Positions 39,637 through 48,421 of a DNA stretch of 64,000 nt are shown here, piece after piece. The position numbers and the translations under genes were made by a program. Positions within the stretch are counted from its first letter, which is position 1. The number at the start of each line of letters is the position of its first letter. The stretch covers positions 186,964-250,963 of the forward strand of contig PHEY01000001.1 of the NCBI GenBank assembly GCA_002841335.1. The letters are read 5' to 3'. The stretch comes from Actinobacteria bacterium HGW-Actinobacteria-2 (GTDB lineage: Bacteria > Actinomycetota > Actinomycetes > Propionibacteriales > Propionibacteriaceae). The notes under the pieces are model-generated. The model was not told the origin of the DNA. It saw nothing but the letters and a program-made list of their open reading frames with translations, and did no database searches.

Positions 39637-40785
39637 CTATTTGCCGTAGCAGACCTTGTGGTTGGCGTCGGAGGCCTGACACCACTGCAGATACCTTTGT
39701 TTGCCCGCGAGGAACTCGTTGTAATCAGCGGTGAACAGGGTTTCACCAGTAGAGGGATCCACGGTGATGAAGTAGAGCCAATCGCCGTCAGCAGGGTGCA
39801 GCGCCGCGTCGAGCGACGCCTTGCTCGGATTTGAGATCGGCCCCGGTGGCAAGCCCTTGTGCTTTCGGCTGTTGTACGGCGAGTCGATGTTGAGGTCGGC
39901 GTCGGTGAGGTTCAGCACACCAGTCTTGCCGACTGCGTAGGCGATGATCGAGTCCATCTGGAGAGGCGTGCCCTTCGCAATCCGGTTGTAGATCACCCGC
40001 GCCACCTTGGGACGGTCCTCCGCCTTGAAGACTTCCTTCTCGATGATGCTCGCTGCGATCACCACTTGGTAGGGCGTCAGCTTCACATTGGCCGATTCCG
40101 CCTCAAGGTTGAGCGAGGTGGCGACGTCGTCGAAATGCTTGGTCGCCACCTTGATGACCGCCTGAGCGTTGCCGCCGTCGGGAATCTCGTAGGTCTCCGG
40201 GAAGAGGAACCCCTCCAAGCCGTTCTTGGCCCACTTAGGCAGACCCAGGTTCTTCCAGTCCTTGACCGCGGCCTTCACCTCGTCCTCGGAGAGGCTGGCC
40301 GCCTTCGCGATCACCGGTATCTGCTGGGCGACGGTCCGACCGTCCTTCAACGTCATCCAGTTGCGCACCAGGTTGTTCACGTCCAGGAGCATGGCGACGG
40401 CGGTCGCAGCCGGCAGCTGGGTCTTCAGGTTGTACTTGCCGGCCTGAATCTGCTTCGAGTTCGGATTGGCGGCGGCAGCATGGTTGAACGCCTTGGTCGA
40501 CTTCACCACTCCGGCGGCGACCAGCACCTCGCCGATCTTGCTGGCGTTCGCGCCCTTCGGGATCACCACGACCACCGCAGCCACTCCGGTGCCGTCGTAG
40601 TCGTCAGCGGTGGAGTATTCCTTCCAGGCAGCTGCAGCCTTGGTGAACAGGAACCACCCGCCGCCGACCAGGACGACGAAGGCCAAGATCACCGCGAAGG
40701 CCGACCGAGCCTTGTAGCCGACTTCCTTGTAGTCGACCTCACCGGTTTCCGGGTCGCGCCACTCGCCTGGATTGGAACCACTCAT
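39637..40785 (-). CDS. mltG: Endolytic murein transglycosylase MltG (YceG)
   Basis: MltG cleaves nascent peptidoglycan at the membrane and limits glycan length. The 382-residue protein has a cytoplasmic N-terminus, one transmembrane helix (~29-50), a LysM-like region (VVIPKGANASKIGEVL) and the YceG catalytic domain with catalytic Glu in IAASIIEKEV (~243) and the GLPPGPISNPS signature near 320. An AAGGACGAG site precedes the ATG. It follows ruvX. Confidence 0.95.
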   Translation of the reverse strand: MSGSNPGEWRDPETGEVDYKEVGYKARSAFAVILAFVVLVGGGWFLFTKAAAAWKEYSTADDYDGTGVAAVVVVIPKGANASKIGEVLVAAGVVKSTKAFNHAAAANPNSKQIQAGKYNLKTQLPAATAVAMLLDVNNLVRNWMTLKDGRTVAQQIPVIAKAASLSEDEVKAAVKDWKNLGLPKWAKNGLEGFLFPETYEIPDGGNAQAVIKVATKHFDDVATSLNLEAESANVKLTPYQVVIAASIIEKEVFKAEDRPKVARVIYNRIAKGTPLQMDSIIAYAVGKTGVLNLTDADLNIDSPYNSRKHKGLPPGPISNPSKASLDAALHPADGDWLYFITVDPSTGETLFTADYNEFLAGKQRYLQWCQASDANHKVCYGK

Positions 40786-40806
40786 GCCGTCTCGTCCTTC
40801 CCTGGA

Positions 40807-41265
40807 CTATCCCTGTGCGTCCACCGCACGCCCCGCAGGACGTCCGGTGTTGCGCTCGAAGGTAAGTGCTGTGTCCAAGAGTGCCACAGCCGCTGCTTGA
40901 TCGATCACCGCACGCTGCCGCTTGGCGCTGCGTCCGCTCGCCGAGAGTTGGCGGGAGGCTGAGGCGGTGGTCAGGCGCTCGTCGAGCAGCCGCACCGGCA
41001 CGTCGGGAACCGCCGCCACCAAGGCGTCGGCGATCTCTCGCATTGCCAGGGCGGCGGGTCCGTCCACACCGGCGAGGTTCACCGGTAGGCCCAGGATCAA
41101 CTCAAAAGGCTCGTACTCAGCCACCAGCGCCTGCACCCGCGGCAGCGCCCCCGCGCCGGCCGGCACGGTCTCGACCGGGTAGGCCAGCAGGCCGTCCCGA
41201 TCGCAGGCCGCGACCCCGATCCGGGCCTTACCCCAGTCCAGAGCCAGCCGGACGCCGGTGCGCAC
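40807..41265 (-). CDS. ruvX: YqgF/RuvX family nuclease
   Basis: The 152-residue RNase H-fold protein has ALDWGKARIGVA (first acidic residue, ~9), LILGLPVNLAG (~56) and RLLDERLTTASA (~98), with the conserved acidic residues of the family. Homologues process pre-16S rRNA ends and are annotated as putative Holliday-junction resolvases. It begins 2 nt after alaS (GTG start) and precedes mltG. Confidence 0.95.
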   Translation of the reverse strand: MRTGVRLALDWGKARIGVAACDRDGLLAYPVETVPAGAGALPRVQALVAEYEPFELILGLPVNLAGVDGPAALAMREIADALVAAVPDVPVRLLDERLTTASASRQLSASGRSAKRQRAVIDQAAAVALLDTALTFERNTGRPAGRAVDAQG

Positions 41266-41267
41266 GC

Positions 41268-43916
41268 TCAGCCCGCCAGGGCCGTGCGAATCGCGGCGAG
41301 CGCGGCATCCGCGCCGCCGACATCGGTGCCGCCACCCTGAGCCAGGTCGTCGCGGCCACCGCCACGTCCACCCAACGCCGGAGCGCCGGCCGCCACCAGG
41401 GCGCCGGCCTTGGCACCGAGCACGCGTGCCGCAGCGGTGGTGGCGGTGATCAGCACCGGCTTGGCGTCCCCGCCGACGAGCGCAACCACGCCAGCGCGCG
41501 AGCCGAAGGCGTCACGCAGCTGCATGGCCAAGGTGCGCAGGTCCTCGCCGGAGGTGCCGGGCAGGTGCTTGGCCACGAGTTCGTAGCCACCCGCCGACTC
41601 CGCGCTCGCCACGAGAGCGGGCACCTGGGCGAGCAACTGCTGGGCCCGCAGCGCGGCGACCTCCTTCTCGGCGTCCTTCACCTGAGCGATCAGTCGGGCC
41701 ACCCGATCAGGCACCTGTTCGGGCTGAACCTTCAACAGGTCGGCCAGACCGGCCACCAGGGCGCGTTCCTTGGCCAGGCCGGCGAACGCATCGGCGGCCA
41801 CGAAGGCCTCCACTCGCCGTAGGCCAGAACCCACCGAGGACTCCCCCATCAAGGTCAGCAGACCGATCTGGGCGGTGTTGGCCACGTGGGTGCCACCGCA
41901 CAGTTCGCGCGACCAGGGTCCGCCCAACTCGACCACCCGGACGACGTCGCCGTACTTCTCGCCGAACATCGCCTGGGCGCCCAGCGCCTTGGCGTCGGCC
42001 AAAGCCATCTGCGAGGCGGTGACCTCATAGTCGGCGCGGATCGCCTCGTTGGCGATACCTTCCAGCTCGTCCTTCATCGCCGGAGTCAGCGCGCCGGCGG
42101 CATTGAAGTCGAAGCGCAGGTAACCCGGTTTGTTGTAGGAGCCGGCCTGGTGGGTGCCCTGGCCGAGAATCTGGCGCAGCGCCGCGTTCACGATGTGGGT
42201 CGCGGTATGCGCCTGGCAGGCACCCTGACGGGCCACCGGATCGACCGCGGCCAGCACCGCAGCGCCGGTCGCCAGTTCACCGTCGTCCACCCGCACCTTG
42301 TGCACCACGAGCCCTTGCACCGGACGCTGCACGTCCAGCACTTCCAGGCTGAGGCCGTCACCGGTGATCACCCCGGCATCGGCATCCTGGCCGCCGGCTT
42401 CGGCGTAGAACGGGGTCTCGGCCAGCACGACCTCGACCACCGAGCCCGGCTGGGCACGCTCGACCAGCTGGCCGTCGGCGATGATGCCGCGCACCGTGGT
42501 GTCGGCCTGCAGCCGATCGAAGCCGAGGAAGGGGATCTCGCCCGGCGCCCGCAGCGTCCGGTAGGCCTCGGTGGCGACTGCGGCGCCCTTCTTGGACTTC
42601 GCGTCTGCCTTGGCGCGTTCGCGCTGCTCGGTCATCAACCGCTTGAAGCCCTCGCGGTCGACGCTGAGGCCCTGCTCGGAAGCCATCTCCAGGGTCAAGT
42701 CGATCGGGAAGCCGTAGGTGTCGTGCAGCTGGAAGGCCTGCTCGCCACTGATCTCGGCCGCGTTCTCCTTCTTGGCCGCACCGGCAGCCAGATCGAAGAT
42801 CTGCGTGCCAGCGGCCAGCGTGCGGCGGAAGGACTCCTCCTCGGCGTAGGCGATCTGCGAGACCCGCGCCCACTCGGTGTCGATCTCTGGGTAGGAGGCC
42901 TTCATCACGTCACGGCTGATCGGCAGCAACTGTGGCAGCACCGGATCGGTGACTCCCAGCAGCCGCATCGCGCGAATGCTGCGGCGCAGCAGTCGACGCA
43001 GCACGTAGCCACGCGCCTCATTGCCGGGGGTGACGCCATCGGTCATCAGCATCAGCGAGGAACGAATGTGGTCACCGACCACACGCATCCGCACGTCGTC
43101 GTCGCCGCCGCGTCCGTACGCCCTGCCGGAAAGCGTGGCGGCCATGTCGAGGACCGGACGAACTTCGTCGATCTCGTACATGTTGTCCACGCCCTGCAGC
43201 AGGTAGGCGATCCGCTCCAGGCCGGCACCGGTGTCGATGTTCTTGCTCGGCAGCGGACGGGCGATGTCGAAGTCGTCCTTGGCGCGCACCGCGGACAGCT
43301 CCTCGGTCTGGAAGACCAGGTTCCAGATCTCCAGGAAGCGATCCTCGTCGGCCTCGGGGCCACCGTCGGCACCGAAGGCCGGGCCACGGTCGATGTAGAT
43401 CTCCGAGCACGGGCCGCCGGGGCCGGGAACGCCCATGTGCCAGTAGTTGTCCTTCAGGCCACGGCGCTGGATGCGCTCGGACGGCATGCCGACACCGCGC
43501 CACAACTCGGCGGCCTCGTCATCGTCGTAGTAGACGGTGACCCAGACGCGCTCGGGGTCGAAGCCGAGGAAGCCGTCGGCCTGGCTCCCGGTGACCAGCT
43601 GCCAGGCGTACTCGATGGCTCCGGCCTTGAAGTAGTCACCGAACGAGAAGTTGCCGAGCATCTGGAAGAAGGTGCCGTGGCGAGTGGTCTTGCCGACCTC
43701 TTCGATGTCGAGGGTGCGCACGCACTTCTGCACGCTCACCGCCCGCTTCCACGGGGCGTCTTCGGCACCGGTGAAGTAGGGCTTGAACGGCACCATGCCG
43801 GCGTTGACGAACAGCAAAGTGGGGTCGTTGTAGACCAGGGACGCGGACGGCACGATCGAGTGCTCGCGCGCGGCGAAGTAGTCGATGAATCGACGCCGGA
43901 TTTCGGCGGTTTGCAT
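41268..43916 (-). CDS. alaS: Alanyl-tRNA synthetase
   Basis: The 882-residue enzyme has the class II catalytic domain (starting MQTAEIRRRFIDYFAAREH, motif 1-3 region to ~250), the tRNA-recognition helices, the editing domain with the zinc-type HTATHI (~575) and CGGTHV (~680) motifs, and the C-terminal DHH-linked domain with a Gly-rich GGRGGGRDD tail. The ATG at 43916 has AGGAG upstream; an upstream extension of 21 codons is not family-like. Confidence 0.98.
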   Translation of the reverse strand: MQTAEIRRRFIDYFAAREHSIVPSASLVYNDPTLLFVNAGMVPFKPYFTGAEDAPWKRAVSVQKCVRTLDIEEVGKTTRHGTFFQMLGNFSFGDYFKAGAIEYAWQLVTGSQADGFLGFDPERVWVTVYYDDDEAAELWRGVGMPSERIQRRGLKDNYWHMGVPGPGGPCSEIYIDRGPAFGADGGPEADEDRFLEIWNLVFQTEELSAVRAKDDFDIARPLPSKNIDTGAGLERIAYLLQGVDNMYEIDEVRPVLDMAATLSGRAYGRGGDDDVRMRVVGDHIRSSLMLMTDGVTPGNEARGYVLRRLLRRSIRAMRLLGVTDPVLPQLLPISRDVMKASYPEIDTEWARVSQIAYAEEESFRRTLAAGTQIFDLAAGAAKKENAAEISGEQAFQLHDTYGFPIDLTLEMASEQGLSVDREGFKRLMTEQRERAKADAKSKKGAAVATEAYRTLRAPGEIPFLGFDRLQADTTVRGIIADGQLVERAQPGSVVEVVLAETPFYAEAGGQDADAGVITGDGLSLEVLDVQRPVQGLVVHKVRVDDGELATGAAVLAAVDPVARQGACQAHTATHIVNAALRQILGQGTHQAGSYNKPGYLRFDFNAAGALTPAMKDELEGIANEAIRADYEVTASQMALADAKALGAQAMFGEKYGDVVRVVELGGPWSRELCGGTHVANTAQIGLLTLMGESSVGSGLRRVEAFVAADAFAGLAKERALVAGLADLLKVQPEQVPDRVARLIAQVKDAEKEVAALRAQQLLAQVPALVASAESAGGYELVAKHLPGTSGEDLRTLAMQLRDAFGSRAGVVALVGGDAKPVLITATTAAARVLGAKAGALVAAGAPALGGRGGGRDDLAQGGGTDVGGADAALAAIRTALAG

Positions 43917-43975
43917 GTGGTTGTTCTCCTGTTGGGTCGGTATGCGTGGCTGGCTCCTCCTGAACGGGATCGGGT

Positions 43976-44203
43976 TCACCCGTCCAGGCCGGTAGCCTCC
44001 CGCAGCTCCGTCTCACGCTCGGCCATGGCCTGCGACATGTCGGCGAAGAAGTCCCCCAGCCAGGAGGTGACGCCCTCTTGGGTCTTGGAGATCTGATCGG
44101 CCACGCCTTTGGGGGTGAACCGCTCGTAGTACTCCTTGCCCTTCAAGATGATGACTGCGGCCAGGCCGATGCCGACCGCGAACCAGAACAGACGCTTGCC
44201 CAT
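43976..44203 (-). CDS. Small membrane-anchored protein
   Basis: The 75-residue protein has one N-terminal hydrophobic segment (about 4-22) followed by an amphipathic, acidic helix. Small proteins of this kind recur between DUF948 genes and alaS in actinobacteria. The function is unknown. The ATG at 44203 overlaps the DUF948 stop by one base (TGATG), indicating coupling. Confidence 0.72.
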   Translation of the reverse strand: MGKRLFWFAVGIGLAAVIILKGKEYYERFTPKGVADQISKTQEGVTSWLGDFFADMSQAMAERETELREATGLDG

Positions 44204-44580
44204 CACTTCGCCTTCCGTTTGCCGCTGACCGCCTGGCGCAGCCCATAGGTGAAGGCGGCGGTCTTGATCAGCGGGCCGCCGAGGGTGGTGGAGAACACCG
44301 TCGACAGCTGCGCGGCGTTCTCGGCCACCACGGTGGCATTGGCGGTGACCTTGGCGACGTCGTTGGTGACCAGGCTGAGCTTGCCCAGTTCGTCGTTGGT
44401 GGCCGTCACGGTGCCCCGCAGCTCGACCAGGATGGGAACGGCATTGTGGCCGATGTCGCGGACGGCCAGCCGGGTCTCCTCCAGCACCCGCCCCAACTTC
44501 AGCAGCGGCACCGCGCTGAAGCCGACCAGGGCCACAGCGGCGATGGCGGCGATCAAACCGGCGATTTCTCCAACAGACAT
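44203..44580 (-). CDS. DUF948 family membrane protein
   Basis: The 125-residue protein has one N-terminal transmembrane helix (~5-27) and a long amphipathic helical region (~30-100, probably coiled coil). It has the DUF948 pattern LEETRLAVRDIGHNAVPIL, and a basic C-terminus. DUF948 proteins are membrane-anchored and of unknown function. It is encoded upstream of the 75-residue membrane protein and alaS. Confidence 0.82.
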   Translation of the reverse strand: MSVGEIAGLIAAIAAVALVGFSAVPLLKLGRVLEETRLAVRDIGHNAVPILVELRGTVTATNDELGKLSLVTNDVAKVTANATVVAENAAQLSTVFSTTLGGPLIKTAAFTYGLRQAVSGKRKAK

Positions 44581-44638
44581 GGTCTACCTCGCGGGATAGC
44601 GGATGGTGGGCACCGGCCCGAAAGTCGGTGGGGCAAGC

Positions 44639-46144
44639 CTAGTGCACGGCGTCAGTGGACGCCTGTCCCGCCGGAGCGGTGGGAGGACGCCATGGGAGGC
44701 GCTCAGAACGCGCGGCGAAGAAGATCGTGATCACTGCGGCCACCAGAGCGGCGGCGGCCGGTAGCAGCAGGCTGATCGCCATCGCGGTGCTGAACCCCGA
44801 TTGCAGCCCCGCCGGCAGTCGCCCGGAGGTCTCAGCGGCCGACGCCGCGCTCGACCCGCCGGGAAGGTGCACGGCCAGCTGCGCCTGCATCAAGGCGGCG
44901 ATAGCGGCGCTGCCCACCACGGCACCCACCTGGCGCATCGAGTTGTAGATCCCCGAACCCGCACCGGCATCAGGACCGGCCAGGTTGTAGGTGGCCGTGG
45001 TGCCGATCGGAGAGTAGGTGAAAGAGGCGCCGATGCCCATCAGCCCAGCCGGGATCAACAGTCGCCACCACAGGGTCTCGTCCGGCACCATCCACGCGGC
45101 GTACAGACCGAGCGAGCCGGCCATGACGACCAGCCCGCTGGTGGCCAGGATCCTGGGGTGGACGCGGTCGACCAGGCGTCCCACGACGGGTGCCAGCACT
45201 CCGGACAGCACTGCGGTGGGAATGGTCTGCAGGGCAGCTCGGGTCGGGCTGAAACCCAACACCAGCTGGTAGTAGAACATCATCGGCAACGCACTGGCCG
45301 TGATCGCGACCCCGACCAGGGAGATCGCGCCGTTGGCCAGGGCGAAGTTGCGATCACCGAACAGCCGCAGTGGCAGCAGCGGCTCGCCGCGGCCCAGCTT
45401 CTGCCAGCCGAGGAAGATCGCCAGCACGACCAGGCCGAAGACCAGCAGGCCGATCACCGTCACCGGTCCGGCGATGGTGCCCCAGTTGTAGGACTCGCCT
45501 TCCTGGAGGGCGAACACCACCGCGAACATGCCTACACCCCACAAGGCGACACCGGGAAGGTCGAAGTGGTGGCTGTGGGTCTCCAGGGTGGGCACGAATC
45601 GCCACGCAGCGACGATCCCGATGATGCCGATGGGGACGTTGACGAAGAAGATCCACTCCCAGCCCCAGGCGTCCACGATGAAACCGCCCAGGATGGGTCC
45701 CACCAGAGTCGCGACCGCCGCGGCGGCACCCCATACGCTCATCGCCCGGCCGCGGGATTGCGGCGGGAAGATGCGGGTGATCACTGCCATGGTCTGTGGC
45801 GTGAGCAAGGCGGCGCCCAGACCCTGGACGGCGCGCGCCACGATCAGCATCTCGACCGAACCGACCAGGCCGGCCCACGCCGAGGACGCGGTGAACACCA
45901 CCAGGCCCAGTAGGTAGATCCGCTTGGGGCCGAACCGATCGCCGAGACGGCCGGTGACCAGCAGCGGCACGGCGTAGGTCAGCAGGTAGGCGCTGGTGGC
46001 CCACATCACCTGGTTGATGTCGGCATCCAATGCCTGCATGATCCGGGGATTGGCCACTGTCACGATGGTGGTGTCCATCAGGATCATGAAGAAGCCGATC
46101 ACCAGCGACCACAGCGCCCGATTCGGCCTCACGTCAGAACTCAC
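44639..46144 (-). CDS. MFS multidrug exporter, DHA2 (EmrB/QacA) family
   Basis: The 501-residue membrane protein has about 14 hydrophobic segments. Motif A-type loop is RLGDRFGPKRIY (~64-75), and motif C-type features appear in the fifth helix (GPILGGFIVDAWGWEWIFFVN, positions ~150-170). DHA2 proteins export drugs or metabolites in exchange for protons; the substrate is unknown. The GTG start has GGAG upstream. It lies between rarA and the DUF948 gene, all minus strand, but with its own spacing on each side. Confidence 0.92.
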   Translation of the reverse strand: MSSDVRPNRALWSLVIGFFMILMDTTIVTVANPRIMQALDADINQVMWATSAYLLTYAVPLLVTGRLGDRFGPKRIYLLGLVVFTASSAWAGLVGSVEMLIVARAVQGLGAALLTPQTMAVITRIFPPQSRGRAMSVWGAAAAVATLVGPILGGFIVDAWGWEWIFFVNVPIGIIGIVAAWRFVPTLETHSHHFDLPGVALWGVGMFAVVFALQEGESYNWGTIAGPVTVIGLLVFGLVVLAIFLGWQKLGRGEPLLPLRLFGDRNFALANGAISLVGVAITASALPMMFYYQLVLGFSPTRAALQTIPTAVLSGVLAPVVGRLVDRVHPRILATSGLVVMAGSLGLYAAWMVPDETLWWRLLIPAGLMGIGASFTYSPIGTTATYNLAGPDAGAGSGIYNSMRQVGAVVGSAAIAALMQAQLAVHLPGGSSAASAAETSGRLPAGLQSGFSTAMAISLLLPAAAALVAAVITIFFAARSERLPWRPPTAPAGQASTDAVH

Positions 46145-46222
46145 AACTCACTCCAACCGGCGCGGGGCGCCTTTCGTTCCCTGATGGTGGGCTGTGCCGA
46201 GATCAACACGGCGTGGACCGAC

Positions 46223-47605
46223 TCAGTGTTCGGCCCGGGCGGGCCCGGCGGCACCGCGTCCGCGGCCCAGGAGGTCCTCCAGGACGGCCAGGCGTTCGGC
46301 CAGTGCTGCTTCGTTACCGTGATCGGTGGGCTGGTAGTAGCGGGCATCGATCAGTTCGTCGGGCAGGTACTGCTGGGTGGCCACGCCATGTTCGGCGTCG
46401 TGGGCGTACTGGTAGCCCTGACCGTGCCCGATGGTCTTGGCCCCCGGATAGTGCGCGTCTCGCAGGTGCGCCGGCACGGTGCCGATTCGCCCTTGCCTTA
46501 CGTCGGCGATGGCGGCATCGATGGCGGTGATCACCGCATTGGACTTCGGGGCCAGCGCACACGCGATCACCGCTTGGGCGAGGTTGAGGCGGGCCTCCGG
46601 CAGCCCGATCAACGCGACGGCCTGGGCGGCGGCCACGCAGGTCTGCAACGCCGAGGGCGCGGCCATCCCGATGTCCTCGCTGGCCAGGATGATCAGCCGC
46701 CGGGCGATGAAGCGGGGGTCCTCCCCCGCTTCCAGCATTCGCGCCAAGTAGTGCAGGCCGGCATCGACGTCAGAGCCGCGCACGCTCTTGATGAACGCGC
46801 TGATCACGTCGTAGTGCTGGTCGCCGCTGCGGTCGTAACGCACCACCGCCGAATCGACGGCCGCAGCCACCACCGCCGGATCGATCTCGGTCTGCCCCAC
46901 CGCGGCCGCCCCGGCGGCGGCCTCCTCCAGGTAGGTCAGCGCGCGTCGGGCATCGCCGGCGGCGAACCGCAGCAGCGCTTCGCGGGCCGGGTCGGTGAGG
47001 GTGAATCGTCCGGCCAGGCCACGATCGTCGCTCAGCGCCCGCTCCAGCAGGGTGGCGATGTCGACGTCGGTCAGTGGTTTGAGGGTGAGCAGCAGCGATC
47101 GGCTCAGCAATGGTGAGATCACTGAGAAGGACGGGTTCTCGGTGGTTGCCGCGATCAAGGTGACCAGCCGGTTCTCCACGGCCGGCAGCAGCACGTCCTG
47201 CTGGGTCTTGGAGAAGCGGTGCACCTCGTCGACGAACAGCACGGTGCCCACGCCGCGCGCCAGTTGCCGTTGGGCTTCGGCCAGCACCGCGCGGACGTCC
47301 TTCACTCCCGCGGTGACCGCAGAGATCTCCACGAACCGGCGGCGGCCCACGCTGGAGATCACCGAAGCAATGGTGGTCTTTCCCACTCCGGGCGGACCCC
47401 ACAGGAAGACTGATGTGGCCGCGCCGTCCTCAGCCAGCCGACGCAGCGGCGCCCCGGGGCCCAGCAGGTGGTCCTGACCGACGATCTCGTCCAGCGTGCG
47501 CGGACGCAGGCGCACAGCCAGCGGCACCTCGCCGTGAGCCGCGCCGGCCAGCGAGCCACCCACGGTGGGCGTGCCTACCGGCTCGCCGAAAAGGTCGGTC
47601 TCCAC
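46223..47605 (-). CDS. rarA: Replication-associated recombination protein RarA (MgsA)
   Basis: RarA is an AAA+ clamp-loader-like ATPase acting at stalled forks. The 460-residue protein has [17 protein letters not shown] (~33-49), Walker [10 protein letters not shown] (~69-77), Walker B LFVDEVHR (~120), sensor 1 AATTEN, the MgsA C-terminal region ([18 protein letters not shown]) and a tail. The GTG at 47605 is preferred: homologues begin like METDLFGEP, and a TAGGTT -10 box lies 7 nt upstream. The open frame to 47914 overlaps the divergent padR gene and is rejected. Confidence 0.95.
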   Translation of the reverse strand: METDLFGEPVGTPTVGGSLAGAAHGEVPLAVRLRPRTLDEIVGQDHLLGPGAPLRRLAEDGAATSVFLWGPPGVGKTTIASVISSVGRRRFVEISAVTAGVKDVRAVLAEAQRQLARGVGTVLFVDEVHRFSKTQQDVLLPAVENRLVTLIAATTENPSFSVISPLLSRSLLLTLKPLTDVDIATLLERALSDDRGLAGRFTLTDPAREALLRFAAGDARRALTYLEEAAAGAAAVGQTEIDPAVVAAAVDSAVVRYDRSGDQHYDVISAFIKSVRGSDVDAGLHYLARMLEAGEDPRFIARRLIILASEDIGMAAPSALQTCVAAAQAVALIGLPEARLNLAQAVIACALAPKSNAVITAIDAAIADVRQGRIGTVPAHLRDAHYPGAKTIGHGQGYQYAHDAEHGVATQQYLPDELIDARYYQPTDHGNEAALAERLAVLEDLLGRGRGAAGPARAEH

Positions 47606-47612
47606 CCGCCAG

Positions 47613-47618
47613 AACCTA
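47613..47618 (-). promoter_or_regulatory. Predicted -10 box for rarA (leaderless)
   Basis: TAGGTT on the minus strand ends 7 nt before the rarA GTG, with no ribosome binding site between them. Confidence 0.5.
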
Positions 47619-47661
47619 CACCCCCGCTCTGACTTGATCACACGTGATACCCGAGCTACTC

Positions 47662-47673
47662 TCGATATATCGA
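47662..47673. promoter_or_regulatory. 12-bp palindrome upstream of padR-like gene, probable operator
   Basis: TCGATATATCGA is a perfect AT-rich palindrome in an otherwise GC-rich region. It lies 34 bp before the PadR-family start codon and immediately after a TACTCT -10 candidate (47657-47662). A repressor bound here would cover the start of transcription, which fits autoregulation by the downstream gene. Confidence 0.6.
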
Positions 47674-47707
47674 CGAGCTGCCGATAACAGACTTTAGGAG
47701 TATCACA

Positions 47708-48370
47708 ATGACGGAACACGACAGCACCTGGGGTGATCGCGGACGCGGTCGTCGCCGGGGGCGCCATGGCGGCCCGGGCGGCTTCGGCCCAGGGATGGAG
47801 TTCGGCCTGCATGGCGCGATGGGAGGCCCGATGGGTCCCTTCGGCCCGGGAGGGCCGTTCGGTCCTGGTGGTCCGATGGGTCCCCGGGGACGGGGACGCG
47901 GTCGGCGCGGACACGTCCGCTCAGCGATCCTTGCGCTTCTTGCCGAAGAGAGCCTCAACGGCTATCAGATCATGCAGACCTTGGCCGATCGGACCGACGG
48001 CGCGTGGAAGCCGAGTCCCGGAGCGGTCTACCCCGCCCTGGCTCAGCTGGAGGACGAAGGACTCATCGAGGCCTTCGACAACGCCGGCCAGAAGGCCTAC
48101 CGACTCACCGACGACGGTCGCGAAGCTGCGGCGAGCGTCGATCGTCCGTGGGAACTGGTCAACGAAGCGGTGGCCGACTTCGGCAACGACGAGTTGCGCG
48201 GGCTGTGGGCGGAGTTCTCTCGACTCCCCGGCGCCCTGAAGGAGCTCAGCCGTAGCGGTTCGGCCGCCCAGCAGGCGGAAGCCACCAAGCTTCTCGCCCA
48301 GACCCGGCGCAGCATCTATGCGCTGCTCGCCGCTGACGACGAAACCCACAACGGCGACGATTTGCGCTGA
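47708..48370 (+). CDS. PadR family transcriptional regulator with Gly/Pro/Met-rich N-terminus
   Basis: The 220-residue protein has an unusual ~68-residue N-terminal arm rich in Arg, Gly, Pro, Phe and Met (repeats of GGPMGPFGP type). A PadR winged helix follows ([21 protein letters not shown] and [19 protein letters not shown], ~70-130) and then a helical C-terminal dimerisation region. PadR proteins are usually ligand-responsive repressors, often of transporter genes. An AGGAG site is 7 nt before the ATG. A palindromic operator candidate lies in its promoter. Gene and terminator form a monocistronic unit divergent from rarA. Confidence 0.9.
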   Translation: MTEHDSTWGDRGRGRRRGRHGGPGGFGPGMEFGLHGAMGGPMGPFGPGGPFGPGGPMGPRGRGRGRRGHVRSAILALLAEESLNGYQIMQTLADRTDGAWKPSPGAVYPALAQLEDEGLIEAFDNAGQKAYRLTDDGREAAASVDRPWELVNEAVADFGNDELRGLWAEFSRLPGALKELSRSGSAAQQAEATKLLAQTRRSIYALLAADDETHNGDDLR

Positions 48371-48376
48371 ACAACG

Positions 48377-48415
48377 CACGAGGGCCGCGACCGATCATCG
48401 GTCGCGGCCCTCGTG
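48377..48415. terminator. Perfect 19-bp inverted repeat, bidirectional terminator
   Basis: The arms at 48377-48395 and 48397-48415 are perfectly complementary around a single C, forming a long GC-rich hairpin. It sits 7 bases after the padR stop and 7 bases before the aspS stop on the other strand, so it most likely terminates both convergent genes. No T tract is present on either side. Confidence 0.85.
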
Positions 48416-48421
48416 GCGTAC

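Noticed and set aside
40807-41265. RuvX as a backup resolvase explaining the loss of ruvC
   Set aside because: The name reflects fold similarity; its established role is 16S rRNA processing, so substitution cannot be claimed from sequence.
47760-47900. Repeated GGCCCGATGGGTCC-like units as a DNA repeat or CRISPR-like array
   Set aside because: They encode the Gly/Pro/Met-rich arm of the PadR protein in frame; the units are irregular and have no spacers.
46223-47914. 563-codon reading of rarA
   Set aside because: The N-terminal 103 residues overlap the divergent padR gene and its promoter; homology starts at GTG 47605.
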